From contig DAOUCA010000195.1 in NCBI GenBank assembly GCA_034432375.1, positions 1 to 64,000 on the forward strand: a stretch of DNA of 64,000 nt, given 5' to 3'. The notes beneath the pieces are model-generated. The model did not search any database. It was not told the origin of the DNA and saw only the letters and a list, made by a program, of their open reading frames with translations. This DNA is from JAHBVH01 sp034432375. Lineage in GTDB: Bacteria > Chloroflexota > Anaerolineae > Caldilineales > Caldilineaceae. Shown here piece by piece: positions 1 to 9,100 of the stretch (positions are counted from its first letter, which is position 1; every line of letters starts with the position of its first letter). The position numbers and the translations under genes are program-made.

Positions 1-20
1 GAAACCCCTAGTTTCGGCCA

Positions 21-86
21 GCGTGCGTCGCACTGACGGAAGCATCTAGCGGACTGGAAGCAGTTGGCGGTCAGTGCGACGCACGC
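21..86. repeat. Palindromic repeat with 17-bp perfect arms
   Basis: Bases 21-37 are the exact reverse complement of bases 70-86, with a 32-base spacer. The inner part (GGTCAGTG next to the right arm) is shared with the hairpin at 18281-18347, so this looks like a dispersed REP-like element rather than a terminator. It lacks a T-tract. Confidence 0.7.
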
Positions 87-102
87 GATCCCGTTGGTCC
101 GC

Positions 103-135
103 AAAACTCCGGTTCTCATTCTGAACGCAGTATAA
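103..135. repeat. Copy of a 33-bp repeat also found at 21176-21208
   Basis: AAAACTCCGGTT is followed by CATT and, after a variable stretch, CGCAGTATAA. The same blocks recur in the same order at 21176-21208, with about six mismatches over 33 bases. At the second site the sequence is the right half of an inverted repeat; here the left half is missing or lies outside the window. Confidence 0.6.
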
Positions 136-193
136 CACCGAAAAGCCGCCTCAGCGGCTAGGTATATAGCCGCTGAGGCGGCTTTTCGGTGTT
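134..193. terminator. Very long perfect hairpin downstream of the ABC-F gene
   Basis: A 27-bp perfect stem (134-160 with 167-193) encloses a 6-base loop and contains AAAA/TTTT within the stem. It lies downstream of the minus-strand ABC-F gene and could end transcription from either side. There is no clean T-run outside the stem, so a role as a repeat element is also possible. Confidence 0.6.
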
Positions 194-273
194 AGTCGGC
201 CAATTGATTGGTCGTTTTGGCAAATGTCAACAGACCCTAGTGCAGTACGGCGTAAGTAGACCAATAGCTAACG

Positions 274-2286
274 TTAGGTAGCCAACTCTGCCCAATGCTC
301 CATGGACTCTTCTAAAGCGGCTTGCGTTTTGGCATAGGCGTCAGTTAGGCGCTGGATTTTGCCTAACTCTTGGGCATAACTGGCGCTTGCCAGCTCCGCC
401 TCGATCTTGACGAGTTTCTGCTCCAACTCGTGAATTTCGGCCTCTTTTTGTGCAATTTCGCGCTCGCGCTTGCGTTCCTCATTTTTACTCCGCCGATCCT
501 GTGATTGATCTTGGCGCGCTACCGTACGTCCAACCGACGCGCTCTGCCGTTCTTTCTCCCGCTGCTGTTCCCGTGCACCCAGGAATTCGCTATAGGTACC
601 GCCAAAGACATGCATTTTGCCGTTGCGCAACTCCCAGATTTGCGTAGCCAAGCGGTTGATCAGATAGCGATCATGCGACACCAACAGAATCGTACCAGGG
701 AATTTCTCCAGCACCTCTTGTAAAATCTCCTGGGCTGGAATATCGAGATGATTGGTCGGCTCATCCAAGAGCAGAAAATTAGCCCCTTCCAATGCCAGAA
801 GGGCCAACGCTAACCGCGCACGCTCACCGCCGCTCAACATGTGAATCGGCTTAAAGACATCCTCGCCACGAAAGAGATACTGCGCGAGATAATTGCGCGC
901 CTCGCCCAGCAGCATATGTTTGTGGTCGATCAACGTGTCGATGACGGTGCGCTCGGGGTTGAGCCGCTCGTGAGCCTGGGCAAAATAGCCAATCTTTAGA
1001 CTCGCGCCAAAATTCAGGTCACCGCGCAATGGCTCGATCTGCTCCATCAACGTACGCAGAAAGGTGGTCTTGCCAGTACCGTTTGGGCCAATCAAAGCTG
1101 CAACTTCGCTGCGCATCAATTCAATCGGATCGGCTTGAAAGAGTGGTGCCCCAGGATAGCCAATCGAGAGTTCGGTCGAACGCAGTACATAGTTGCCACT
1201 GCGCAGATTGGTATGCAAGCGTAAATTGAGTTGCGGTGGACGGATGACGGGACTTTCCAATCCCTTAATCGCTTGTTCCACATCGGCCACCTCCCAGCGC
1301 GACTCCGAGATGCTAACCTCCTCCATCACCTGGCCCCAATTCTTGCTGTTGAGTAGATGAAGGCCACCCGCTTCAACCACCCGCACCTCGCGGATCAGCC
1401 GCTTCATGCGTCCTTTGGCCTGATCACGCGTACTGTCGCGAGCAATATTGCGCTTGATAAAATCAAGCTCGCTAAGAAAACGCTCTTTCACGGTATCAAA
1501 GTCAGCCTGTCGACGCTCCCACCGTTCCTGACGTTGCAGCACGTAGGCACTATAGGTACCCCGATACTCTTCAATCCCACTGCGGCTCATCTCCCAAATC
1601 CGGTTGATCACCCGATCGAGAAAGTAGCGATCATGGCTGACGATCAACAGTGCGCCATCCCAGGTCCGCAAGGTGTTTTCCAGCCATTCGATCGCATCGA
1701 CATCGAGGTGGTTGGTCGGCTCATCAAGGATTAAGAGATCGGGCTGTTCGAGCAGCAGACGGGCCAATAGGGCACGCGTCTTCTGGCCGCCACTGAGCTG
1801 GCTGAGCGGCGTATCCCAATCTTCTTTGGAAAATCCCAGGCCCTGTAACACCTGGCCGATGCGCACATCGATCTCATAGCCTCCCGCATGTTCAAAGGCG
1901 TCGTGAAGCTTGCTATATTCGCTGAGCAATGTCGGTGAGCTATCGCCTTGCGCCATCCGCTCTTGCAGGTAATGAAGATGCGCCTCTTGCTCGCGCACGT
2001 GACGAAAAACGGTCAACATCTCCTGGTGGATGGTGTTTTCGCGGCCGCTAAAGGCCTCCATCGCTTCCTGGCGCAGATAACCGAGACGCGTTCCTTGCGC
2101 AAGAAAGAGATTCCCACTGGAAGGCACATCGAGACCCGCGAGAATGCGTAAGAGGGTTGTTTTGCCAATCCCGTTGGGTCCAACCATTCCAATCTTGGCA
2201 TCGTTGGGAATCCCGGCAGAGATGCCTAAAAAGACATCAAAATCGCCATAGGATTGGCTAACATTTGAAAGTGTTAAAATCGACAT
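274..2286 (-). CDS. ABC-F family ATP-binding protein
   Basis: This 670-aa protein is a soluble duplicated ATPase of the ABC-F class. Members act on the ribosome (translation factors or antibiotic protection) rather than in transport, and no membrane segment is present. The first nucleotide-binding domain has Walker A GPNGIGKTT, signature LSGGQ and Walker B LLILDEPTNHLD. The second has GPNGTGKTT, LSGGE and LLLDEPTNHLD. A charged linker separates them and a basic C-terminal coiled coil of about 90 residues follows. A TTG at 2301 is in frame, but the ATG at 2286 gives the usual N-terminus (MSILTLSNV) with GGGA upstream, so I chose it. The subfamily (Uup-, YdiF- or resistance-like) cannot be fixed by eye. 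Confidence 0.93.
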   Translation of the reverse strand: MSILTLSNVSQSYGDFDVFLGISAGIPNDAKIGMVGPNGIGKTTLLRILAGLDVPSSGNLFLAQGTRLGYLRQEAMEAFSGRENTIHQEMLTVFRHVREQEAHLHYLQERMAQGDSSPTLLSEYSKLHDAFEHAGGYEIDVRIGQVLQGLGFSKEDWDTPLSQLSGGQKTRALLARLLLEQPDLLILDEPTNHLDVDAIEWLENTLRTWDGALLIVSHDRYFLDRVINRIWEMSRSGIEEYRGTYSAYVLQRQERWERRQADFDTVKERFLSELDFIKRNIARDSTRDQAKGRMKRLIREVRVVEAGGLHLLNSKNWGQVMEEVSISESRWEVADVEQAIKGLESPVIRPPQLNLRLHTNLRSGNYVLRSTELSIGYPGAPLFQADPIELMRSEVAALIGPNGTGKTTFLRTLMEQIEPLRGDLNFGASLKIGYFAQAHERLNPERTVIDTLIDHKHMLLGEARNYLAQYLFRGEDVFKPIHMLSGGERARLALALLALEGANFLLLDEPTNHLDIPAQEILQEVLEKFPGTILLVSHDRYLINRLATQIWELRNGKMHVFGGTYSEFLGAREQQREKERQSASVGRTVARQDQSQDRRSKNEERKREREIAQKEAEIHELEQKLVKIEAELASASYAQELGKIQRLTDAYAKTQAALEESMEHWAELAT

Positions 2287-2348
2287 AAGAATTATTCCCA
2301 ACCACCACTTATGATACCCAATACAAGATTAGACGATGATCAGATGTT

Positions 2349-2861
2349 ATGGTACCACAAATCGCCAAAAGAGCTGAAAAGTTTTACAATGGCAGCATGT
2401 CCATTTCACCGGTGATTGACACCCTATATCGTCTCGGTCCGCGCGACATAGGGCGCGGGGATCGCGTTGTGACGATTCAGAATGTGTCGTGGCAAGGGTT
2501 GGAGACCTTGACACCGCTGCTTCACCTGCGCGAATTCCCGACCAAACGCTTGGTGCTGGAAAAAGTTCAACAACAAGAGATCATTCACATTACGGGTAGC
2601 CCACGTGCCGAGGATTGGATTGGCCACACGCTGCTTCTAGCGGTTCGATCGGATCAGGATCAGCTACGCATCCATCTCTATCCCTTGCAGATGATTCCGA
2701 CAAAACAGCGCTTTAGTGGAAGTTCAGAGCGCTCATCTACCATACAAGTTCCACAGAGCATGCGTGCCACGCTGATCCTGCTATTGATTTTGCTACTCCT
2801 CTTCTTGCTCGTGCCGCTCATTGATCAAAGTGATATACTTTGGCAGTGGCTTGGCCTTTAA
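2349..2861 (+). CDS. Hypothetical protein with C-terminal membrane anchor
   Basis: This 170-aa protein is not recognised. Residues 1-135 look like a small soluble beta-rich domain containing the string SPRAEDWIGHTLLL. Residues about 137-156 are a very hydrophobic Leu/Ile run that should be a single transmembrane helix, leaving a short tail. It is divergent from the ABC-F gene with about 60 bases between the starts. The ATG at 2349 has no clear Shine-Dalgarno sequence and the in-frame ATG at 2397 is an alternative. Function unknown. Confidence 0.6.
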   Translation: MVPQIAKRAEKFYNGSMSISPVIDTLYRLGPRDIGRGDRVVTIQNVSWQGLETLTPLLHLREFPTKRLVLEKVQQQEIIHITGSPRAEDWIGHTLLLAVRSDQDQLRIHLYPLQMIPTKQRFSGSSERSSTIQVPQSMRATLILLLILLLLFLLVPLIDQSDILWQWLGL

Positions 2862-3303
2862 GCCGTGGTGCTAGGCCTATCTTTACCTGATAATTTTTAG
2901 ATTCCACAACGGGATGAAAAGTCTAGTACGGTGTCAGGGAAATTCTGGTAAGTTAAAATGCGTGGAGTTTGTCACGCTGAAAGCGTCTTCCAGGTGATTT
3001 ACCCGAAGATTCTTGCAGAATGACAGGGATTGATTCCCAGGTTTTCCTGTCAGAACTTTGTTGACACTGTACTGGTGCAGTGTCAGCAAAGTTCTGACGG
3101 CTTAGGAACGCCCCTTCGTAGGTCACGCTTGCAGCGTGACAAGGTAAGGAAAACGCGTATTCCCCATGCAATCGTCGTCAATTCGAGCTTTGTCACATTG
3201 CAACTGTGACCTACGTCTAAACCAGCATAATTCCCCTGACAATGTACTAGTCGGCAAACGTGCCGTAGAAAATACAAACCAACGAGAAAAGAAGGCAACA
3301 TTC
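2862..3303. other. Intergenic region rich in palindromes
   Basis: No gene is supported in these 442 bases. They hold a hairpin at 3049-3098 (21-bp arms, one mismatch), a short perfect palindrome at about 3122-3140 (GTCACGCT/AGCGTGAC), and further partial copies of the GTCAC/GTGAC motif. An open frame runs into the downstream FAD gene from 3166, but it crosses these palindromes and has no family similarity before residue 47. Confidence 0.6.
3049..3098. repeat. Imperfect hairpin, 21-bp arms
   Basis: GTCAGAACTTTG at 3049 pairs with the segment ending at 3098. The arms match except at one position and enclose about 8 bases. There is no T-run after it, so it is more likely a REP-type element than a terminator. 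Confidence 0.6.
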
Positions 3304-4872
3304 ATGGCCGATTGTGATGTATTAGTGATTGGGGCAGGACACAATGCGCTCGTCTGCGCTGGCTATCTGGCCCAGGCAGGTTATCGGGTGATCATGCTGG
3401 AACGGCGCCACAAAGTTGGTGGGGCTGTGGTAACCGAAGAGATTGTACCCGGTTTCCACTTTGACCTGGGCGGCTCGGCCCACATTCTGATCCACCACAC
3501 GCCGATTGTCCAGGATCTGGATTTAGCCCGCTATGGACTCGAGTATATTGATGTCGATCCGCTCTTTTTCGCCCCCTTTCCCGATGGCAGTCACATCACC
3601 TTTTGGAAGGATTTGGATCGTACCTGCGCCAGTATTGCCGCCATCTCGCAGCGCGATGCTGACGCCTACCGTGGCTTTATCCGTAGTTGGGAACCGCTGG
3701 CCAAGGGTATGGTTGAGAGTTTTCTGGCCCCACCAACCGCAGGCAATCTCTTCAAGAATCTGATCCTCAACACCAGCAAAGGGGGTGATCGCTTCGACCG
3801 TTTGAGCGATATTCTGCGCGGTTATGGCCAGGTGTTGCGCCAGAGCTTTCACGATCCACGTGTGCAAGCAAGCATTGCGTGGATGGCAGCCCAATCCGGC
3901 CCGCCGCCAAGCGAACCCCTTTCTGCGCCTTTTGCACTCTGGCAGCCCATGTATCATCAGAGCGGAATGCGCCGCCCGCGCGGTGGCTCTGGCATGTTAA
4001 CCCAAGCACTGGCCCGTATGATCCAGGCACACGGCGGCGCGATCATTGCTGGGGCACCAGTAGAACGGATGTTGGTAGAAAATGGCCGTGTGATCGGGGC
4101 AGAAACAACCGGGGGTATCCGTATTACTGCCCGTGCCGTTGTTTCGGGCACGCATATCCATACAACAATGGGGATGCTCCAGGATGCCCCGATGCCGGCC
4201 CAGGCACGCCGGCTGGCCACTAACAGTCGTATTGGCAATGGCTTCGGCATGATCGTGCGCTATGCGATGGAAGAGCTGCCCAACTACACCGCGATCCCTT
4301 CGCCGCCAGATGGTACGGCAGCAGATCACCACCGCGCCCTACAATTTATCTGCCCAGATATGGCTTATCTGGAGCGGGCCTACGGTGATTACCTGGGCGG
4401 CCAGCCTTCACGCGATCCGGCACTAATCGCCATGACCTTTTCGGCTGTTGACCCCACCTTGGCGCCACCGGGTAAACATACGCTCTTTCTGTGGGGGCAA
4501 TATTATCCCTACGAACTGGCCAACGGCCAATCCTGGGATCGAATCGGGCAATCGGTGGCCGACCGTATGTTAGATAAGCTTGCTGAATATGCGCCCAATG
4601 TCAAAGGAGCGGTGATCGATCAACTTGTCGAGCATCCGCTCTATCTGGAGCGCGAGTTGGGGTTGTTGCGGGGCAATGTCATGCATCTGGAGATGTCGAT
4701 CGATCAGATGTTTATGTTGCGGCCCGCCTTGACCATGAGTAATTATCGTGGCCCCCTCAAAGGGCTCTATCTCACCGGAGCCAGCACCCACCCTGGCGGT
4801 GGCATTATGGGAGCAGCCGGTCGCAACGCAGCGCATGTACTCCTGCACGATCTCGAACGGAAAAAGGTGTAG
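3304..4872 (+). CDS. CrtO/CrtI-like FAD-dependent carotenoid oxidoreductase
   Basis: This 522-aa protein belongs to the phytoene desaturase/CrtO superfamily. The N-terminal Rossmann FAD motif reads VLVIGAGHNALVCAGYL, and the GHN variant is typical of CrtO-type beta-carotene ketolases and their relatives. The superfamily's C-terminal FAD motif is seen as GLYLTGASTHPGGG and GAAGRNAAH. The likely role is desaturation or 4-ketolation of a carotene at the membrane. It lies about 30 kb from the carotenoid cluster, so another oxidoreductase function in this broad family is possible. The start at 3304 was chosen because the family N-terminus begins there and AGAAGG precedes it; an in-frame extension back to 3166 crosses palindromic repeats. 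Confidence 0.8.
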   Translation: MADCDVLVIGAGHNALVCAGYLAQAGYRVIMLERRHKVGGAVVTEEIVPGFHFDLGGSAHILIHHTPIVQDLDLARYGLEYIDVDPLFFAPFPDGSHITFWKDLDRTCASIAAISQRDADAYRGFIRSWEPLAKGMVESFLAPPTAGNLFKNLILNTSKGGDRFDRLSDILRGYGQVLRQSFHDPRVQASIAWMAAQSGPPPSEPLSAPFALWQPMYHQSGMRRPRGGSGMLTQALARMIQAHGGAIIAGAPVERMLVENGRVIGAETTGGIRITARAVVSGTHIHTTMGMLQDAPMPAQARRLATNSRIGNGFGMIVRYAMEELPNYTAIPSPPDGTAADHHRALQFICPDMAYLERAYGDYLGGQPSRDPALIAMTFSAVDPTLAPPGKHTLFLWGQYYPYELANGQSWDRIGQSVADRMLDKLAEYAPNVKGAVIDQLVEHPLYLERELGLLRGNVMHLEMSIDQMFMLRPALTMSNYRGPLKGLYLTGASTHPGGGIMGAAGRNAAHVLLHDLERKKV

Positions 4873-4898
4873 CTCGTTGGGATCTCAAGGGGTTCCCC

Positions 4899-4963
4899 CG
4901 CTTTAGTTTCGATACGCTTACGCTACTCAACCGCCGCTACAGCTATGTCAACCGCCTGAGATC
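4899..4963. repeat. Partial copy of the TTTCGATACG...CTACTCAACCG dispersed repeat
   Basis: GTTTCGATACG, then CTACTCAACCG after a short spacer, matches the core of the repeat at 63591-63666. The terminal TAGGACTTACG arms are not preserved here. Confidence 0.5.
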
Positions 4964-5002
4964 CTGTTGAACTAAGAGGGTACTCAAAAGGAAGAAAGAA
5001 TC

Positions 5003-5968
5003 ATGAGCGCAGTAAAGGTACAACAAACAAGCAAGATTGGGATCATCGGGAGCGGCTTTGTTGGTTCGACAGCGGCCTATGCAATGGTGATGCGTGGCGT
5101 CGGCCGCGAAATTGTACTCGTTGATCTCAATCGCCAACGCGCGGAAGCGGAAGCCAACGATATTCGCCACGCCGTTCCCTTTGCCCACCCCATCAACATC
5201 TCTGCTGGTGACTATGCCGACCTAGCCGGTGCCCGGGTCGTAGTAATCACGGCTGGAGTGAATCAAAAAGCGGGCGAAACACGCTTACAGTTACTCGAAC
5301 GCAATGCCGCAGTCTTTCGCCAGATTGTGCCCAATGTGCTACAGCATGCACCGGATGCGATTCTCGTTGTGGCAACCAACCCGGTTGACATTATGACCCA
5401 TTTATCGGCGGTGATCGCCAAAGAGCATGGGCACCCGACCAGCCGTGTCCTGGGCTCGGGCACTACCCTTGACACCGCACGTTTTCGCAGTTTGCTGGGC
5501 CGCCACTTGGGGGTCGATGCGCATCATATCCACGCTTACGTCATCGGCGAACATGGCGATTCAGAGCTGTTGACCTGGTCTCTTGTCACCGTAGGGGGTA
5601 TGCCGCTTGTCGATTTTTGTCTTCAGCAGGGGATTGTGCTTGATGATGCGGTCCGCCAGACGATCGATGAGCGCGTTCGACGGGCAGCCTACCACATCAT
5701 TGAAGGTAAAGGTGCCACCTACTATGGCATCGGCAGCGCCTTGGCCCAAATTGTCGATGTCATCTTACGTGATCAGCGTGCTGTGTTAACAGTCTGTACG
5801 CCGGAAGCAGAAGTCGCCGGCATTCCCAATGTCACCGTAGCATTGCCCCATTTGGTCGGCGGAGAGGGCATCTTGGCAACCTTTCCGCAGCCCCTGCAAG
5901 CGGAGGAACAACACCAACTAACTCAGAGCGCAGCGTTGGTCAAGAGAGCGATTGATAGTTTGTCCTAA
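5003..5968 (+). CDS. ldh: L-lactate dehydrogenase
   Basis: This 321-aa protein interconverts pyruvate and L-lactate with NAD(H) in the cytoplasm. The nucleotide-binding GSGFVGS motif is at residues 16-22 and the NAD-selective Asp is at 41. Gln88 in AGVNQKAGETR sits where malate dehydrogenases carry Arg, which favours lactate dehydrogenase. The catalytic pattern is complete: Arg94, Asp157 and Arg160 in LDTAR, and His184 in GEHGDSE. Length is normal. AAGGAAGAAAG precedes the ATG. It stands alone between a repeat-containing spacer and the histidine kinase gene. It provides a fermentative outlet for the pyruvate node encoded further along. Confidence 0.94.
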   Translation: MSAVKVQQTSKIGIIGSGFVGSTAAYAMVMRGVGREIVLVDLNRQRAEAEANDIRHAVPFAHPINISAGDYADLAGARVVVITAGVNQKAGETRLQLLERNAAVFRQIVPNVLQHAPDAILVVATNPVDIMTHLSAVIAKEHGHPTSRVLGSGTTLDTARFRSLLGRHLGVDAHHIHAYVIGEHGDSELLTWSLVTVGGMPLVDFCLQQGIVLDDAVRQTIDERVRRAAYHIIEGKGATYYGIGSALAQIVDVILRDQRAVLTVCTPEAEVAGIPNVTVALPHLVGGEGILATFPQPLQAEEQHQLTQSAALVKRAIDSLS

Positions 5969-6191
5969 GCTTATTGTAAGCACGAGCAGCAGAGAAAGCA
6001 ACTTATTATTTGGTAACAACTGTTACTTTCTGACGCTTCCTGATAAACACACCCCATGCTCGACCCGTCAAGACCTGTATGAGATATACATAATATAGCC
6101 GATAAGGCGCACGCTGAATACGGCTATAATCATAACGTAAGCCGAACGAGAGGTCGGCTATCGTTGTGAAGGAAACAGGTCTTTAAACTTT

Positions 6192-9100
6192 ATGAAGCGT
6201 ACGAAACAAATCAGTGCAATCACCCACTATGTGCTGCGGATTGCGATTTTTGCGGTTGCCTACTATGTGACGGGACGGTTGGGGCTCCTGCTGGCGGTTC
6301 CGCCAGGCTATGCAACAGCGATTTGGCCGCCATCGGGAGTCATTCTGGCCGGTATGTTGATTTATGGCTACCGTTACTGGCCGGGCGTCTTACTTGGCTC
6401 CTTCGCGGTGAACCTCTTTACCTCGTTTGATCCTTCTAACCAAAATACCATGCTACTCTCGGCAACGATTGCAGCGCTCATTGCCTGTGGTGCGTCTGTA
6501 CAAGCCGTTGTCAGTACTTGGCTGATTCGACGCTATCTTTCCTTTCCCAATCCACTGGAACGGGTACGTGATATTGCCTTGTTGCTCCTGTTGGGTGGAC
6601 CGGTTGGGTGCTTGATTGCAGCCACCAACGGTGTTACCACCTTAGCACTGACGGGCACGATACCGTGGTCAATCTACGCACTCAATTGGTTGACCTGGTG
6701 GGTGGGCGACACTATGGGAGTGATCGTCTTTACGCCGATTATTTTGCTCTTTTTCACCCCGATGGCGGTTATCAATCTTACTCGTAAGGCGCTTGTTGGT
6801 GCCATTCTCTGTAGCAGTTTCTGCCTCACCATTTATGTTTTCTCTCTGGCCAATCATGCAGAGGAGTACCGGCAAGAGCAAGAACTTGACCGGATCGCGC
6901 ATGATATGGCAAGTAAATTAGAAACGACACTAGCCGGCGATATTGAATGGCTCTATTCGGTCGATTCATTCTTTCAAGCTTCGGAATTTGTAAGTACCAA
7001 AGAGTTTTCCACCTTTGTCCACAACAGCATCGAAGAGCACCCTGACCTTTATTCGATCTCGTGGAATCCGCTAGTGTTGGCAAGCGAACGCGCCCACTTT
7101 GAAGAAGCGATGCGGCAACAGGGAATTGCCGACTATCAGATCATCGACCGCGACCCAAGTGGTGCAATGGTTCGCGCGGCCGAACGAGAAGAATATGTAC
7201 CGGTTGCCTACACCGAAGCTGCGATTCAGAATAGAGGCGCGGTCGGCTTTGATACCTATGGCGAGGCGGAGCGGCGCCAAGCGTTGGATGCGGCACGCGA
7301 TAGCGGCGAAGCGCGAATGACTGGTCGGATCAATATTGTACAGGATCAGCAAAAACGCAACGCGTTTATTATCTTCTACCCGATTTATGATCAGCCAAGA
7401 GCCTTTGCCACCGTTGCGGAGCGACACGCCCATCTACGGGGCTATGCAGCCGGAGTTTTTATCGTGCCAGAGTTGCTCAGAAGCTTAATTGTCCAGGCAA
7501 ACTCCTACAACTTAGCGTTCGCTCTGTATGATCAAAGTGGCCATCCTGGAGAAACATTGCTCTATGATTCACGGATAGCATTCCCCACCACCAACCAGGA
7601 AGATGCATACCCGCTAGAGATAGCTACGCCGGAGACAGGCATATCGGGCACAATACAGCAGATCCCCTTGCAGATTGCTGGTCGTGACCTGCTCTTTCAA
7701 TTGAGCGCAACCGATGCGTACCTGAGTAGCAATGCGACATGGAGTGTCTGGTTTGTGTTAGCTGGTGGGCTACTCTTTACAGCGCTCTCCGGCAGCTTTT
7801 TGCTGGTCGTCACCGGTGGGACAGCAGTAGTGCAGCGTACTGTACAGGAACGGACCTTCGAACTCCGAGCACGCACATCGATGCTGACCTCGCTGATCGA
7901 CCATCTACAGGGGGGCGTTCTAGTCGAAGATGAACATCGGCTCATTGTCCATGTCAATCAAGCCTTCTGTGATATGTTTGGCATCCAGGTGCCAGTTGCA
8001 GCACTCTGTGGGACCGATTGTGCTGCGGCAATTACAGCATCGAAAGGGCTATTTGTTGATCCTGAACAGTTTGTACAACAGGTACAGCTCCTACTACAAC
8101 TGCGTCAAGCAGTAGTTTCTGAGGAGATCGCATTGGTGGACGGCCAGATCTTCGAGCGAGACTACATCCCCATTTTTGTGGATAATGAGTACCGCGGCCA
8201 TCTTTGGCACTACCGCGACATCACCGAACGCAAAGCGGTGGAACAGACGCTCCGCGACAACGAAGTTGCCATTCGTAGCCTTTATCTCGTTACAGCCGAT
8301 CAACAACTCGATTTTAGCCAGAAGATTGAAGCACTGCTACAAATGGGGTGTCGCCGTTTTCAGATGGACCGGGGAATTCTGGCACATATTCAAGATAACC
8401 GCTTTGAGATTCAGGCGATCTGTACATTGGATAATCAGATAACCAAAGGCATGGTACTAGAGCTTCAGGATACCTACTGCGCCCAGGTATTACAGACCAA
8501 GAACGCCGTTTATATTGACTACACGAATTCAACGGTACTGGCACAGCACTATGGAGAAAAGCGGCAGGATATCGATGCGTATCTTGGCACACCAGTGATG
8601 GTTGCAGGAAGCATCTATGGGACGCTGCACTTTTCGTGCCAGCAGCCACGCCGCAAAGCCTTGAAAGCGTCGGACAAAGAATTTCTAAACTTGATGGCGC
8701 AATGGATCGGTGGCGCGCTCGAACAACAGCAACAAACCGCACAAATGCAAGCCTATGCCACGGAAATTGAAGAGACCAACCAATCGTTGGCTATCGCACG
8801 CGATCAAGCATTGGCAGCATCGCAATCGAAGAGCGAATTTTTGGCGACGATGAGCCATGAGATCCGTACACCGATGAATGGCATCATGGGCATGACTGAG
8901 TTGTTGTTGGATACCGAACTTGATGCGGAGCAGCGCGACTTTGCCGGCGTGAGCTATGAAGAGAGTGTCAAGTTGCTGGAGTTGATCAACGATATTCTGG
9001 ACTTCTCTAAGATTGAAGCTGGCAAGCTTATTCTCGAAGCGCGCAGCGTACGACCAGGTGATGAATTACAAAGTGTGATCCGGCTCCTTACGCCAAAAGC

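Noticed and set aside
3166..3303. N-terminal extension of the CrtO-like protein
   Set aside because: The extension is encoded by palindromic repeat sequence and the family N-terminus begins at 3304.
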